Assembly (NCBI RefSeq): GCF_000182925.2
Contig: NC_026504.1
Span: 2,170,001-2,234,000 of the forward strand
Source: Neurospora crassa OR74A
Taxonomy: Eukaryota; Ascomycota; Sordariomycetes; Sordariales; Sordariaceae
Direction: 5' to 3'
DNA: 64,000 nucleotides
This document shows positions 48,037-61,087 of the stretch, piece after piece. A program made the translations under genes and the position numbers. Below the pieces are notes generated by a model, which saw only the letters and a list, made by a program, of their open reading frames with translations, was not told the DNA's origin and did not search any database. The stretch's first letter is position 1. Every line of letters begins with the position of its first letter.

Positions 48037-50395
48037 GGGAGGGTTTTTAGCTTGTCCCCTTTCTTGATATCTTCCCGCACTTTTGGGGTCGTTGTAACCA
48101 AATACTCAAGTACACTATTTGCGAGATTCCATTCTTCGTCTCTTGCTGGTTGGTGTTCTGCCCACGAATGGAAGCTTTGGATTCATTTGTTTTCCGCCCC
48201 GCGGGGGTTACCGTCAGGTACACTGGACACTCGGTCTGTACTTATGTCGCTGTACCCGACCCCGAATGTCGCACCACGTCTTTTCAGGAACCAACCCGAC
48301 GGCAGTAGAACCTAGACTTTACGCTACAGTAGTGTTAAATGCAGACTTTACGGGGCACCACACACAACGTTCGCCCTTGCAGATTTGGAGAGGAGGTTCC
48401 CGCGATTCAATTCGATGGAGTGGCTTTTGAATGGAGAAACTCGTCAATCACGTAATTGAGCAATTCTTCAGTGATGTGGGGTCGTCGGCGCCTGTACACT
48501 AGTCCGTGTATCGGGTGTGTTTTTGGGGGGTCCATCACTGACTCGTCGACTGTTCGTTGGAGCTTGTTTTCGCTTCTTCTCCTTTTTGCTGTTCCTGTGA
48601 CGAAGAAGCTCGAGTTGATATGTGAGATTTTCGCGAATTTTTGCGGCCGGTGTGTCCGTCTACCTACACTATTGTAAAGTACATATCTATATGCAGTGGC
48701 GGAAGCAAAGTGCGTGTCGAGATGGCTTGATGGAAGCTATACACTACACAAGATTGGTCAAGTTGGCCAGTTCGTTGGGGTGGCCAAGAAAAGTGGAGTT
48801 GACCGCTGTTTTGAACCACATCCGGACTGGCTTCGAGTTCTTCTTTGCAACTTGTGAAGATGGTTCAGGCCCGGACCAGTGAGGCGATGATGTGCTGATC
48901 CACCACGCACCCAATTCTGGAGATGGACGTCGAGTTGTTTCCATTTGTCGTAGGGGAGCGCATGTAGATAACTTGACTATCATATGCTCGTTTCTCCCAT
49001 TCAGGAGGGTTGCGGTTGGCCATAGCAGCACCTATCAATTCACCTTGAACTGTTCTTCGGTCGTGTAGCCTCCTGAATTTTGCCTTTCGTTGACTGTCGT
49101 TGTTTTCTATACAGCGTGCAGGGTGTTGTTTGTTGTTGTCCAAGGGCACGTAGATTGGTGAACGGTTTGCGAAGCTTTTTTTGGCGGGGTTCGTTGACCC
49201 CACATCTCCGGTCTCTAGGAATGCGCAGAGGGGTCAGGTCGGGGCACCTCACCTCACTGCCTGACATGCGGGTATGTACAAGGAAAGTTCCCGGGCAAGT
49301 ACCGTCCCTGTATCGTACTGACAAATTATATGAGACGATCGGTGCCATCACAAGCGCTGCGAGGGTCTCATCAATTTTGTCATTGCCATGACAGTATACA
49401 CGTACACTAGTACCGTGACCGTTACCCAACTCCAGCTTTGGAGAAGGCGGGTGAGTGGGTGAGGCAAGCGATCGGCCGACGCGGGATCCTTGGCCTTGTC
49501 AACCCCGGTCGCCAATGGGACTCACTCCGGGGATCGGCGTCACTTTACTTTCGTTTCTCTGTGCTCTTTCCATTGCTCGAGCTTGCTTGTGTGTCTCCTC
49601 GGGCTCGCCCATTGCCTTCGGGGACGTGGTCGGCCGTGTTCGACAAAAAAGCTGCCCTTACGCACTTTCCCTCTCCCGGTGGCCCCGTGCATATCTGTAG
49701 ACTGTCTCTGGCCTTCTTCTTTCGCTTTTTCATTTTGTCTCTTGCCTCTCTCCTTTCTCCGAATTTTCCCACTTCCCACCACCATTGTCTTTCGTCTTTG
49801 GCGTCCTTTTCATCTGGAGTTCGAGGCAATCGGATCCAAAAGAGGAGTCACGCTATCGCACGGATACATCGGGCGTAGAAACCACGTTGGCTATCGAAAA
49901 GGTAGCAGTCCAGAAGACGAAGAAACCTTGAACACTTGGTTTCTTCACCTTGTCATTAGGTAGGTAGGCACAACTATGAATCCACCACCCCGTGTATCAT
50001 AGGCTTCCCGTTCGTGCATTTCCTCAATAACCTTTCCGTGTGGGAGTTTCCCTATCTTCTCCCGAGTACGCAGCGTCCAACGGACCGTCCCAGCATACTA
50101 ATCCATCACGTTCGACATCCCAATCGCAATGTCCCGTCGTCGGTCCCATCTAGCCGGTCCTTTTCTGGGTGCCATTGTCCAAACTCTCGCCTCCCCGGGA
50201 GCTTGAACAACTGGCTGGGCCACCGACCGTGACCGCGACTGCGACCAAGCATCAGTTCTTTGTCACACCTCAGTATTCTTGTCAACAAAGAACAATGCTA
50301 ACTCTGACGTTACAGAATACCTACTGCCACTTATATAACATAACAAGTCCCTTAATACGCGCTCCCCGCAGTCGCACCCAAAACACCCGGTCAAG

Positions 50396-52293
50396 ATGCA
50401 TATCCGGGAGATGCTTGCCGATGCCGAAAGGACGAAGGCCCCGTCCTTCTCCTTCGAGTATTTCCCGCCCAAGACGGCACAGGGTGTCCAGAACCTCTAC
50501 GACCGCATGGACCGCATGTACAACTTTGGTCCCAAGTTCATTGACATCACATGGGGCGCCGGTGGTCGTATTGCCGAACTTACCTGCGAAATGGTTGCCC
50601 AGGCCCAGGCTTACCTCGGCCTCGAGACGTGTATGCATCTCACCTGCACCGACATGGGTGAGGAGAAGGTGAACAACGCTCTGCAAAGGGCCTACAAGGC
50701 CGGTTGCACCAACATCTTGGCATTGCGAGGTGATCCTCCCCGTGAGAAGGAGAGGTGGGAGGCTGCTGAGGGCGGTTTCCAGTACGCTCGGGATTTGGTC
50801 GCCCATATTCGTAAGCTGTACGGCGACCACTTCGACATTGGTGTTGCTGGCTATCCCGAGGGTTGCGATGACAACAAGGATGAGGAGTCTCTGCTCGATC
50901 ACCTGAAGGAGAAAGTCGACATGGGCGCGTCCTTCATTGTCACTCAGATGTTCTACGACGTTGACAACTTCCTGCGCTGGGTCAAGCGGGTTAGGGAGAG
51001 GGGGATCACAATTCCTATTATTCCTGGCATCATGCCCATCGCCACCTACGCCAGTTTCATTCGCCGCGCGAACCACATGAACTGCAAGATTCCCGAGGAA
51101 TGGATGGCGAAGCTCGAGCCCGTCAAGAACGATGATGTGGCTGTCCGTGAGATTGGCAAGACTCTTGTTGCCGAAATGTGCCGCAAGATTGTCGACGCGG
51201 GTATCCGCCACTTGCATTTCTACACCATGAACCTCGCCCAGGCTACGCGTATGGTTCTTGAGGAGCTTGACTGGTTGCCTTCTCCCAACCGGCCGCTCAA
51301 GCGCGCTCTTCCCTGGAAGCAGTCTTTGGGTTCTGGGAGAAGGGATGAGGATGTGCGCCCCATCTTCTGGCGCAACCGCAACAAATCCTACATCACCCGC
51401 ACCCAAGACTGGGACGAGTTTCCTAACGGCCGCTGGGGTGATTCGAGATCTCCTGCCTTCGGTGAGCTTGATGCCTATGGTATTGGCTTGACGGGTTCTA
51501 ATGAGCTGAACCGCAAGAAGTGGGGCGAGCCTCAAACCGTCAAGGACATCGCCAACCTCTTCGTGCGCTATCTTAACCAGGAGCTCGAATACCTGCCATG
51601 GAGCGAGGCCCCTATCTCGAGCGAAGCTGAGCTGATCAAGGATGACCTCATTGCTCTCAACAACCGTGGCTTGATCACCATCAACTCCCAGCCGGCTGTC
51701 AATGGCGTCAAGTCGACACACCCCGTCCATGGCTGGGGTCCCGCGAATGGTTATGTCTATCAAAAGGCTTATCTGGAACTCTTGGTCTCTCCAGAACTCT
51801 TCCCCGAAATCAAGCGCCGGATCGAGGACCACCCCGACATCACCTACTATGCCGTAACCAAGTCCGGTAACCTCCACACCAATGCGCCATCCGAAGGACC
51901 CAATGCAGTTACATGGGGTGTTTTCCCAGGCAAGGAGATCGTACAGCCCACCATCGTTGAGAGCATCAGCTTCCTTGCCTGGAAGGATGAGGCCTTCCAA
52001 CTGGGTCTTGAGTGGGCCCGCTGCTACGACGCCGATACCCCCAGTCGCCTCCTGATTGAGGAGATCATGGACAAGTGGTATTTGATCAACATTGGTAAGT
52101 TGAACACAGCTCAGCTGTTTCCTCAAGTATGTACTAACTTTGGTTCTTAGTAAACAACGATTTCCACCAACCACGCACCATCTTCGAGATCCTGAATGAC
52201 CTGTCTCTTCCCGATCTTGAGAAGGTTTACACGCCCGCACATACGAATGGTGCCACCAACGGCGTTCCTGAGGCTTCAACAGTGCCTCAATAA
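50396..52293 (+). CDS. Methylenetetrahydrofolate reductase (Met13-type)
   Basis: Two exons, 50396-52094 and 52151-52293, give 613 residues. The enzyme reduces 5,10-methylene-THF to 5-methyl-THF, the methyl donor for methionine synthesis. The N-terminal FAD-binding TIM barrel (about 1-300) shows SFEYFPPKT, FIDITWGAGG, MHLTCTDMG, ALRGDPP, VAGYPEGC, FIVTQMFYD and IPIIPGIMPI. The C-terminal half is the eukaryotic regulatory domain (TYYAVTKSGNLHTNAP, VTWGVFPGKEI and FLAWKDEAFQLG), which in relatives binds S-adenosylmethionine. The single intron is 56 nt with a perfect TACTAAC branch point, then CTTAG. It resembles yeast Met13 (active) more than Met12, judging by the intact active-site motifs. The tail after the splice is short and ends in NGATNGVPEASTVPQ. 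Confidence 0.95.
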
Positions 52294-55200
52294 AGGAGAT
52301 ACGTCCTCTCTTCTTTTACTTTTCCTCCCAACGACATATTATTTCAACATTTTTTCTTATTTTTTTCAACAATGCATGGAAGCCTACGGGTAGGCTATCC
52401 ACTCCCCGTTACCTAAACGTAATATTTGACCGTTTTTCAACAAAAAGCGCGTTTTCAGACAACAAGCATGACGTACTCTGCTGCCAGGTTTTGCGGGATA
52501 CAACAGGACAGAGCAACAACAACGATTGATGATTCCAAGTTTTGCCGAACCACAAGGCAGCATTTGCATACCAAGCATATATACAGAGAACGGAAAGGGT
52601 ACCGGGGAAATTTTCAACACACACGGGAGAGGAAAAGGAAAGAGGTTAAAGCACAGCATTATACAAAACCGGCGTTCTGCGATGTCGAGCTTTGGCGGGA
52701 TTGGACCGTCGGGTAACTGGCATTATTTTGGGTGAGTTTGATTTTTCAACAAAAATTCGGAAGGAGCATGGGACCGGCACCTTGAGGGAGATGATCAACA
52801 AAGGTACGAGGATGAAAATTAAGAGGAGAAATAAACGCACGAAGTGAATGATGATCTGTGGACATGTGGGCATAGGCAGGACGGTGCATATCTCAACGAT
52901 ACCCGGAAGTGGAATGGAAAATGGTGTTAGGCAGGCAGGAATCGAGAATGGATTTTGGATTGGATCATCTTGTATTGACTCCTCTTCGACCACCACGATC
53001 AATTGCTTCCCTTGCAGTGAATGTTGAATAGCCCGGCAGGTGAACAAGGAGCAATTAGCACGAGCATCACTGTGTAAGTATACTCTTCTTACCTACGCAA
53101 ACAAGTTCTTGCTAGGTGAGCCAATCCCATGTTGCCGATACCGCTGGACATTTAGCTTTTATCTGTCCAACATAGTCAGACTAGAAATAAGACAAGGCTT
53201 CATTGTTTCCCATTATGGTACTGTCAAAAACCCACGAGTCGCTGCAGTTGTCTAATAGGACCTCGGTAGCTATCAGTTAGCGCACATGTCACAGTTTCCG
53301 AACAAAACACAAGGCATCACTCTAGAGAAAGAGAGGGCTGACAAGGCCCGTTGATCATGTTCCAAGGATGGGGAAACCCGCTTGACCACATTTCCTCTCA
53401 CTTGGAAAACCCCCCGTCCCCTCCCTCAGAAGAAGATTTAGACGAATGAGGGTGAGGGACAAAGTGGACGGGATGTTTCAGGGTCCCCCCTCTTTAGAAA
53501 CAAACGGGACGGGGAAGAGACAAGGGGCCAATGCCGCTGGATACCATAGCCAGTATCAGTGTGCCACCACCCACCGGATAGAAACAGCCTTTCATGAGCA
53601 GTTTTGCGGGATAGTAAGGCAGTGAGTGGTAGGGCGGTAGAGAGGGCTTGAACGGAAGAACACTGGAGGATCGTCGTCATGGGTGTGGTGTAGACGGGTT
53701 CGTAAGTAGTGCATACCTCTACACAGCTCAAGTGCTTAGGTTGCTTGTACTACCCAAGCACACATCTGCCAGCTCTAAACTTGTCAGCGCGGTAAATTGC
53801 AATTGGCAAGAATTCTAATTTTCCTACACAACATGGCTCGTTTAACCACATCTACTATGTAAACCCCTGAATGCTGCAAGATGGCGATACCACGCTAACA
53901 AGTTTGATGCCGGCAGAGGTGTACATACCTAGCTTTTGCACCGAAACCTCATATATGAAACACGACTTGGCAACCCTCGTTTGTTATGTACTCTGGCCAG
54001 CGGAGAACTCTGGAAGACTTCTGAGATGGCTCTTTCATCATGGCATTAGGTCGTACTGGAAAGCTGCAGCTTCGACCCCTGCGTGAGAAAGGGATGCTGT
54101 TGAGCTAACAACCGGTTATTTTTACTCTTCAGCGTGAAGTCTCACTCGTAAAGGTGAGAGTCGGAATAGGTTAAAAGGTGGGAGTTTTGTCACTTGGTCA
54201 TGCTGAAATCTCGTTCTGTCTGAGTTGTATCGACGTTCACTCCTCGTATTATTAGCATCTTTCCCCCTGGATGCTGCATCTGGACCCCTCTCCCTGGGGA
54301 AAAATAAACAGATAATGCTTGTAAAGGGTTCTCTACAGACGATATCGTTTCGCCAAGCAGCCCGCTGGGCTCGTATATCTGGCGGATATTGCAGGGCTGC
54401 TTCGAGGAATCTGAATGGCGTCAGCGAATCCCCTTGTCCTGACTTCTGGGACAAGCAGACCCAAAGAAGAGCAAGACAAGGACATATTAAGGGTGAAGCA
54501 TTGTGTAACAAGCCAAGTGATTATCTCCGTAGATGACGGCTAGACCGACGGAGCTGTTGACTGGCAAAGCAAACAGTCATGCTGACCATCCGTCTATGAG
54601 CTGAAGTCTTGATATTACCGTGTGGGTTGTGTTCGCTGTTTGGGGAAGTGTCTGCCATCGATCTCCGTGGTTGATGGTAAGGAATTTATTTCGACATTCC
54701 ATCTCCAGACTGTCTACACGAGGTAGATGGGAAGACGCCTGCCTACCTCTATTGGCTGGCCTTCCTATCAGACCCCCGTTTCCCCTGTGCAAGCCCCTGC
54801 TGGACCCTCTTGTCTTTCCGGCAGGGCCCTGAGCACCCACTCCAGTTTTGACCCACCCACCGCCTGAGGGAGGTGGATTGAGTGGAGTACGCAGCAATGA
54901 CGGGGTCGTATCTCTTTTTGATGAGGGATGGGGCACTGCCTACCTACCTCTAACGGGCAGCCCCAGAAACGGAATGACAGGCGCAGGCCAGGCATACCTA
55001 CCTGGCCTCTACCTTGCACCACTCATAAGGTATGCTGTGCTGGGAGTGCTGACATGCTGCTAGCTGGAGGAGGTGCGACCGCCAAACTGAAGGTGCCTAC
55101 TACCTACACCTACAGGCAGTGAGGACGAAAGTGAGGGAGGGAGGGAACAGGTGGAAGCACAGTCCACCTACTGAACCGCACCTGGGGGGTTGTGCCAGAC

Positions 55201-56144
55201 GAGGGACTTCCACAAGAGGTTCCAGTCCAGGGGCCCGCCGTGCGCGATCGTCCAGTCTCCGTCTCCCACTTTCCATTCTTCAAGGTCGACATAGCTCCAG
55301 ACCATCAAGACCTTGAAGCGCACACTTGGCCTGGCGAGTCGAGCCGTGCTACAGTATTGTTGCTTCTGCTTCCCGTTGCTCTGCCTCTTTTTTCTCTTGG
55401 CCGATGAGCATCGCAACATCACGATATTTACGTCCGCTTTGCCCAACCCCTGCTTACCTCGTTGCCTCCCAGGGCTCCGTAGAGGCGAGACGGTTTTCCC
55501 TTCCGTCGCCTTCCACCAACCTGGCTATCTACCTCCCGTTACTTGCGGTATCAGCGACGCCCACTGCGACCGCTTCCCGACCCCGACATTGACCTCAACC
55601 TCAACCTCACCACAATAGTCCGAGTCAAGGCCACTTGCGTATATTGTCGCAGCTCACGCCAGCTACCGCGCCGAAGACGAACGACAACCCACGAACGCAA
55701 TTGCTAGGCGCACTCCATAGCCCCAGTTCCATCGCACATCCCCCCTATCCCCGCCTGGTGCTGGACTCTCCCCGAGTAAAATAGGTGATCAGATATACGC
55801 AGAAGCTATTTGGTTCACCTACCTTTATAGACGCATCATCGAGACGCGAACGATCGATAATCACTATTGCGCCGGGCCCGACAGGACGGGCGATTCATTG
55901 CCGCTACTGCGTGCCCCCCCCCCCCCCCCCCCCCCCTTTTTTTTTCACCGGTACAGACCACAATCGGCTTCACCCTGAAGGACAGCGTGCGATCGAAATA
56001 CCCTCCATGTGCTATTTTTGACAAACACCCTTTTCCCTCAACGTTCGCCCCTAAGCAATTTGATCCTTGCGATTGTCCCACACCCGACGAAGCTAGTGGT
56101 GAACTTGGAATTTCGGCGCAGTTTTAAGGGTGAACACCGCAACC
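52294..56144. other. 3.85-kb spacer between MTHFR and the RhoGAP gene
   Basis: No gene recognised. It includes a cluster of TACCTA-type sites between about 54738 and 55110. The last part (55300-56144) is a CT-rich leader-like region for the RhoGAP gene that also holds a C23-T9 compound run. A minus frame at 52646-53047 (133 codons) is hydrophobic in the middle but has no support. Confidence 0.45.
55914..55945. repeat. Compound homopolymer C23-T9
   Basis: Pure C run (55914-55936) passing directly into T9 (55937-55945), about 200 nt before the RhoGAP start codon and probably in its leader or promoter. Confidence 0.9.
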
Positions 56145-59065
56145 ATGGATGACTATCTTGACGCCCCCATGGATGCGGACGATGTGTTCCCATGCAAAGG
56201 ATGCGGTGAAGTAAGCCCCCCCATCCAGCCAAGTTACTCCTTGATCAATGCTGACCGTCCCGTGCTAGATTCTGGAAGAAGGCAAAGCATTCGAACTTGG
56301 TATGTTGTTAATACATAGATACCTATAGCTTGCTTCCCTTCCGCTTGCTGGGGGTATCAATCCTTCGCAACGGGCGGCATCCGCAATAGCATGAGCGTTT
56401 CGGAGCGAGTGAAGTGGGTGTTAATGATCTACGTTATTAACTGACAATATCATAGCTGGAAACCGATGGCATCTCGATTGCTTCCGTTGTAACACATGCA
56501 ACACGCTCCTTGATTCGGATGCGAATCTCCTTCTGCTTGGAGACGGGTCGCTGATTTGCAACAACTGCACATACAGCTGTAGTGCTTGCGGTAATAAGAT
56601 TGAGGACTTGGCCATCCTGACCGGAGACCAGGCCTTTTGCGCAACATGCTTCCGCTGTAGGAATTGCAAGAGAAAGATCGAAAACCTGCGCTACGCCAGG
56701 ACGGCTCATGGGATATTTTGCATGAATTGCCACGAGAGTCTAATGGCACGAAGACGCAAGAAAGCAAAAGCAGCGGCTCAAGCAAAAGCTCGAGACACCG
56801 ACAAATCCCTTCCTGCGCTACCGCCAAACGCTGTACCCCCTTCCAGCACAGGTTTCGCAGCCGAAAAGCTTGCGGCGGACTCTGATACCCCTACCGAACT
56901 ATCACCACGACCGCGAAATGCTTATGGACGGCAGGACTCATCGTCGCGGAGCAGTTCGAGACCTGACCGCTCCCCCGAAAGATTGGCGGAAACGAACAAG
57001 GAAACGGTGCTGGCCCCGCCAGCGCCAAACTATAGACACAACCGCAATTCAACCATGTTTTCTGCTGATCTCAGCGGGGGGGATGCTGAGGACTTCTTCA
57101 TTCCCGTCGCGCTTGACCAGAGTCCCGCGCCGTCCATCACGCCTCAGTCCACGGCAGACACAATTTCAGACACGAGCCGTAAAAACAAAGATTATTTTGG
57201 CTCGGCCAGGTCAAACGCTGTCCAGCCAGACAAGAAGGAATCGACGGCGCCAACACCCCACATTGCATTGATGGCGCAGATGGCCCAAGAGAGGCAGCCG
57301 TCGTCTGACTATGAAAGTCCTCAACAGGAGCGGCTCCCACCCCGGAAGCTCTCTCGAGCGGCCGATGTGATTGGTAACACAAAACCGGCCCATATCGCTA
57401 GCATCTTGGCCGAAGTCTACAATCAGCAGCCCAACAACGAGGACTTCAAGCTGCAGAATGTACCCAAAAGCAAGAGGCTTGTGGGTAACCGGAGCGAATC
57501 TCAAGCAAGCAACAGCATCGAGAATGGAACTACGCCACGGAACAAGGAGAGTCCTGAGCCCCCTTTAACTATGAGTCCAGACAGGATCATGACCCCTAGG
57601 TCCTCTCAGGATTCTCGTCCTAGGGATCCCATGAGCGATGAGATACGGCCGTCCAGCGACTCTGTAACCTCGCGCTCAGAAGTCTCGAACGCTGGGCGAT
57701 CCATTCCACGGAAAGAGGTCCCGCCTCCTGTATCCAGAAACTGTACGTCCCCGTTCCAGTCCTGCGTGATTGTATCAGCTCTGTTTACTGACGTATTGCA
57801 AGTAGCCGATGGCAAACCTCTGCCGGTTCCTGGGTCGAACAGTTCCGAGGGTCCTGCTCTCCCGATCCGTCCCCCGCCGCCTGAGGCGAAGCTTAGTAAC
57901 ACGTATATGCAACCTCGCGCACCGCCTTTGCCTCCCACTCAGGCCCAGACCCCCAAAAACCAGTCGACAACAAGTGGTGAAGTCCAGGAGCTGAAACCAT
58001 CCCCCAAGCTACCTAGGTGGAGCTCTGGGGTCGAGTTCAGCATGGATGAGGATATGGCCAGGATATTGGGAACAGATGAGGGCTCATCGTCAATCCTCCG
58101 CCGGGTCTCAAACGCAGTACGACATGGACGGAACAGCAGTGGTGAAACAGGCGCTACTCCTGGCAGGATTTCTCACAGTAGGAGCGTGAGCGAAACCACT
58201 CGAGGAACTACTTCGCCCCGTTGGCCGAGAACTCCGATTGTTGAGGACTACTCCGCCGGTAATATCAACGATATAACGAGTCCGTTGTCTTTGGCTAGTA
58301 CGACACAGGATGATCCAGCCTATCTGAAGCGGCAACTCAGAAGCTCCGAGCAGCGGGTGGCAGAGCTGGAGCGACAGTTCAACACGGAAAAGGATCTTAA
58401 GAGTCTTAACAAGAAGTTGATCGAGAAGAGGAAGACAGTTTCGGTGCTTGATACTCAGACTGAGATCATGATCAGGCAGCTTGAGGTCTTGGCCGGGTAT
58501 GTTGAGCGTGCAAAGAAGACTAACGAGTCGTTTGACGCTCGCGAGTTGGAGGAGTCCGCAATCAAGGAGTTTGTCCAAAAGCTAGAACGTCTCAAGCACA
58601 ACATGACCTCTGCGATCGAGCAACTCATCGCGGAGAGAGACGATTTGGTGGAGGAGAAAAACCAAGCCATTGCCGACCGCGATCGCGCTCTGCTCGAGTT
58701 TGAGCAGCTGTCTTCCAAGAACGCTCAGTTGGCCGATATGAACAATGATCTCACTCACCAGATTCAGGAGAGATTCAAGCAGCAGATCAATAACGGCGAG
58801 CTCAAGTCACCCAATGGTTTGGGTATTTACGGCCACACCAAGGGTGCTTCACTCAACATGGACGCCGCGAGCTTACAGACAGCTACGACTATGGTTGGTC
58901 CTGATATGGAAGATCAGCTTGTGGAAGGCCCTACCGTGGTGAACATCCGCAAGGGCCAGGTCAAGAAGTTCAACTGGAAGAAGGGCTCCAGCAAGGTGGC
59001 GCACAATATCTCGAAGGGTATCCGTGGTGCAGCAGGCGCATTCCAAGGACAGGAAGGAACCCAGA

Positions 59066-59101
<36 letters not shown>

Positions 59102-60055
59102 GCTCCTTGAACGGAGACAACATTGGTCTTCCTTATGCCATGACAGTTGCCCAGGTTGAGGCTCCGGTCACTGTCGTTCCCCCACCAGCCAACACCATCA
59201 AACCTGTGATGGTTGATAACGCGCGGCAAGGTGGAGGAGGTGGTGGTGGAGGGTTTGGTTTCTTCGGTGGCAAAAAGCCGAACGCGCAGCAAAAGTCGAT
59301 GTCGGTGACCAATATCTCTACCCCTGCGGTTGCAGAAGCCCCCACTACTCTCTTCGGTTCCGACCTGATTGAGCGGACTGAACATGAACGCCGTCAGATA
59401 CCAAGCGTGGTCACGCGCTGTATCGAGGAGGTTGAGCTTCGTGGTATGGATGTCGAGGGAATCTACAGGAAAACCGGAGGCAACTCTCAAATCAAGATGA
59501 TTCAAGAGGGCTTTGAGAAGCAGCAAGATTTCGACATTTCCGACCCGGAGATCGATATTACTGCTGTGACGAGTGTCCTTAAACAGTACTTCCGCAAGCT
59601 CCCCAACCCCTTGCTGACGTTCGAGGTGTATGAAAGGGTCTTGGAGTCCAATAGTAAGTCCATCCCCAATTGACGGGTGTAGACGGATGCTCACCAGCTT
59701 TTTCCACAGATATTCAAGACGTAGAGGAGAAATGCGCTCACCTGAAGAAAACGGTCAACATGCTTCCACCAAAGCACCGCGACTGTCTCGAGTTCCTCAT
59801 GTTTCATCTTGCTCGAGTAGCGAGCAGAGAACGCGAGAATTTGGTAAGTCTGCCGTTCCAATGGTCTCTTTTCCCTGTACTCGGGAAATTCGGCTGACTG
59901 GCTCTCATCAGATGTCACCCAAAAACTTGGCTGTGGTGTTTGCGCCCACCATCATGAGAGATCACAGTCTCGAGAAAGAAATGACAGACATGCACGCCAA
60001 GAACAATGCCGTGCAGTTCCTGATCGAGAACAGTGCGCTCATCTTTGAGGAATAA
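56145..60055 (+). CDS. LIM-LIM-RhoGAP protein, Rga1/Rga2-like
   Basis: The six exons are 56145-56210, 56269-56299, 56456-57742, 57806-59653, 59710-59843 and 59912-60055, giving 1,169 residues. LIM1 spans C17-C70 (C-x2-C-x17-H-x2-C-x2-C-x2-C-x19-C-x2-C). LIM2 starts at C74 and runs to about 124. Only splicing of exons 1-3 rebuilds LIM1. A long Ser/Pro-rich linker follows, then a coiled coil (about 626-784), a pure CAG-encoded polyQ tract and a polyGly block near 940. A C-terminal RhoGAP domain lies at about 978-1,169. The arginine finger is Arg1016 in VEGIYRKTGG, and NLAVVFAPTIMR is the conserved GAP helix. Two LIMs plus coiled coil plus GAP match the yeast Cdc42 GAPs Rga1/Rga2 rather than Lrg1 (three LIMs). 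A role in restraining Cdc42/Rho at growth sites is inferred. The 63-nt intron 57743-57805 is stop-free in frame. Confidence 0.92.
59068..59100 (+). repeat. Pure CAG repeat encoding polyglutamine
   Basis: Eleven uninterrupted CAG codons inside the RhoGAP gene, in the linker between the coiled coil and the GAP domain. A Gly-rich block encoded by GGTGGAGGAGG-type repeats lies at about 59230-59251. Confidence 0.9.
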
Positions 60056-61087
60056 GGAGTTAGCGAGCGCGTGAGCGCGGTGCGGGCGAACTGAAGATGG
60101 ACGGGAGAGTATCCTTAACCACCGAATGACCTACACGTGGTTTGTATATACTGATGAAATATTTTGGTTTTTCCCGCAAGCTTGGCCGATGCGACTAGCC
60201 GATGCGCTTGTCGAAGCATGGAAGTTGCACAAGGACTCAATTGGGCGTTGTTTTTCACTTCTCGTGGAAGGCTCGTAGGGCCTCTCCGCACCATGTCTTG
60301 CCCAGTTCACACTTTGGGGCTTTCTTGCTCTTTGGTGATCTGAATATTTTGGCCAGAAGAAAAATGAAAAATGGTGTGATGACTTGGTTGAAGAAGGACA
60401 AGGGTGGTCTGCAGTGATTTTGCGTGTGCCCTATGTGGGCTGGGAAAGGGTCGGTCTAATATTCTACAGTTGGATTGGATTTAAGTCTAATATGAGTTGA
60501 TCAGGAAAATGGCACAACCCATTGCTCTCTGGGTCAGATGGGACAAATTTTCCCATGATTTTGGGGGGGTGGGGGGGCAGTTCACAACTGTCCGTAAAAC
60601 CAGCTCTGTGATTACCCTCTTATATTCGAGTATGGTTATCGATTGATCCCTTCGTATGCATTTCGTAATTGTGATTTCCCTTGAGCACACAAATATGATC
60701 TGGAAAGTCGGGTGCGGGACGTCGCGGCTCGGTCAGATATGTATTGTCAATCTCGTGTCAGTGGTCAACTGTCCTCATGGCCGCTTCAGGGAATGGTAAC
60801 TTGTACAGTCTACAAGCAGCTATTTAAATATTTTGACTGTCCTTTCTCTTCGTGACATTATAAAAGCATTTCCTGTTCTTCCTCCCTTTCTTCAGCCGGG
60901 TATCATGTCTTTCACGGACGCAACAACTTTGTCAGGCATTCCCACCCAACATCCACGCAAACCTAACGTGAGTGCAGAAATTCACACCCAACAAACCAAC
61001 AAGTCCAGCCCTGGCTCGCCCCTCCAACCCACTTTCGAGCACATAGCCAGCCACCCTCCCTCTTCCCCCGGGTGCCACTGACTGTGT
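60056..61087. other. Convergent spacer between the RhoGAP gene and the Fyv7-like gene
   Basis: About 1 kb. It contains the RhoGAP 3' UTR, a G-rich patch (60564-60579) and a possible tiny gene start at 60905 (listed separately). Confidence 0.45.
60905..61081 (+). CDS. Doubtful short ORF with promoter-like upstream sequence (58 aa)
   Basis: An ATG at 60905 (MSFTDATTLSGIPTQHPRKP) runs to a TGA at 61081. It is preceded by TATTTAAATA (about 60820-60829), TATAAAAG at 60859-60866 and CT-rich sequence. A GTGAGTGCAG at 60967 could be a donor just after codon 21, in which case the real product would continue elsewhere. No family is recognised. It is included because the upstream layout resembles a real promoter; it may equally be antisense or readthrough sequence beside the Fyv7-like 3' end. 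Confidence 0.2.
   Translation: MSFTDATTLSGIPTQHPRKPNVSAEIHTQQTNKSSPGSPLQPTFEHIASHPPSSPGCH

Larger units (their letters stand above)
47235..50395. other. 3.2-kb spacer with extreme homopolymer tracts
   Basis: Between the lipase and MTHFR. It contains a G22 run, a compound CT/C/A microsatellite (both listed) and TAGGTAGGTAGG at 49957-49968. The last 400-900 nt look like a long CT-rich leader for MTHFR. Short frames such as 49438-49878 have no domain, and I treat them as chance. No tRNA or snRNA was recognised. Confidence 0.45.

Noticed and set aside
49438-49878. Plus frame of 146 codons upstream of MTHFR
   Set aside because: Ser/Phe/Pro/Leu-rich translation is typical of CT-rich leader DNA, so it is probably chance in the promoter or leader.
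50321-52279. A 652-codon open frame antisense to MTHFR
   Set aside because: Same codon-bias effect as over EF-2; low-information composition and no splice or family support.
52646-53047. Minus frame of 133 codons with a hydrophobic centre
   Set aside because: The hydrophobic run comes from A/T-rich spacer sequence. There is no family match and no promoter-like context.
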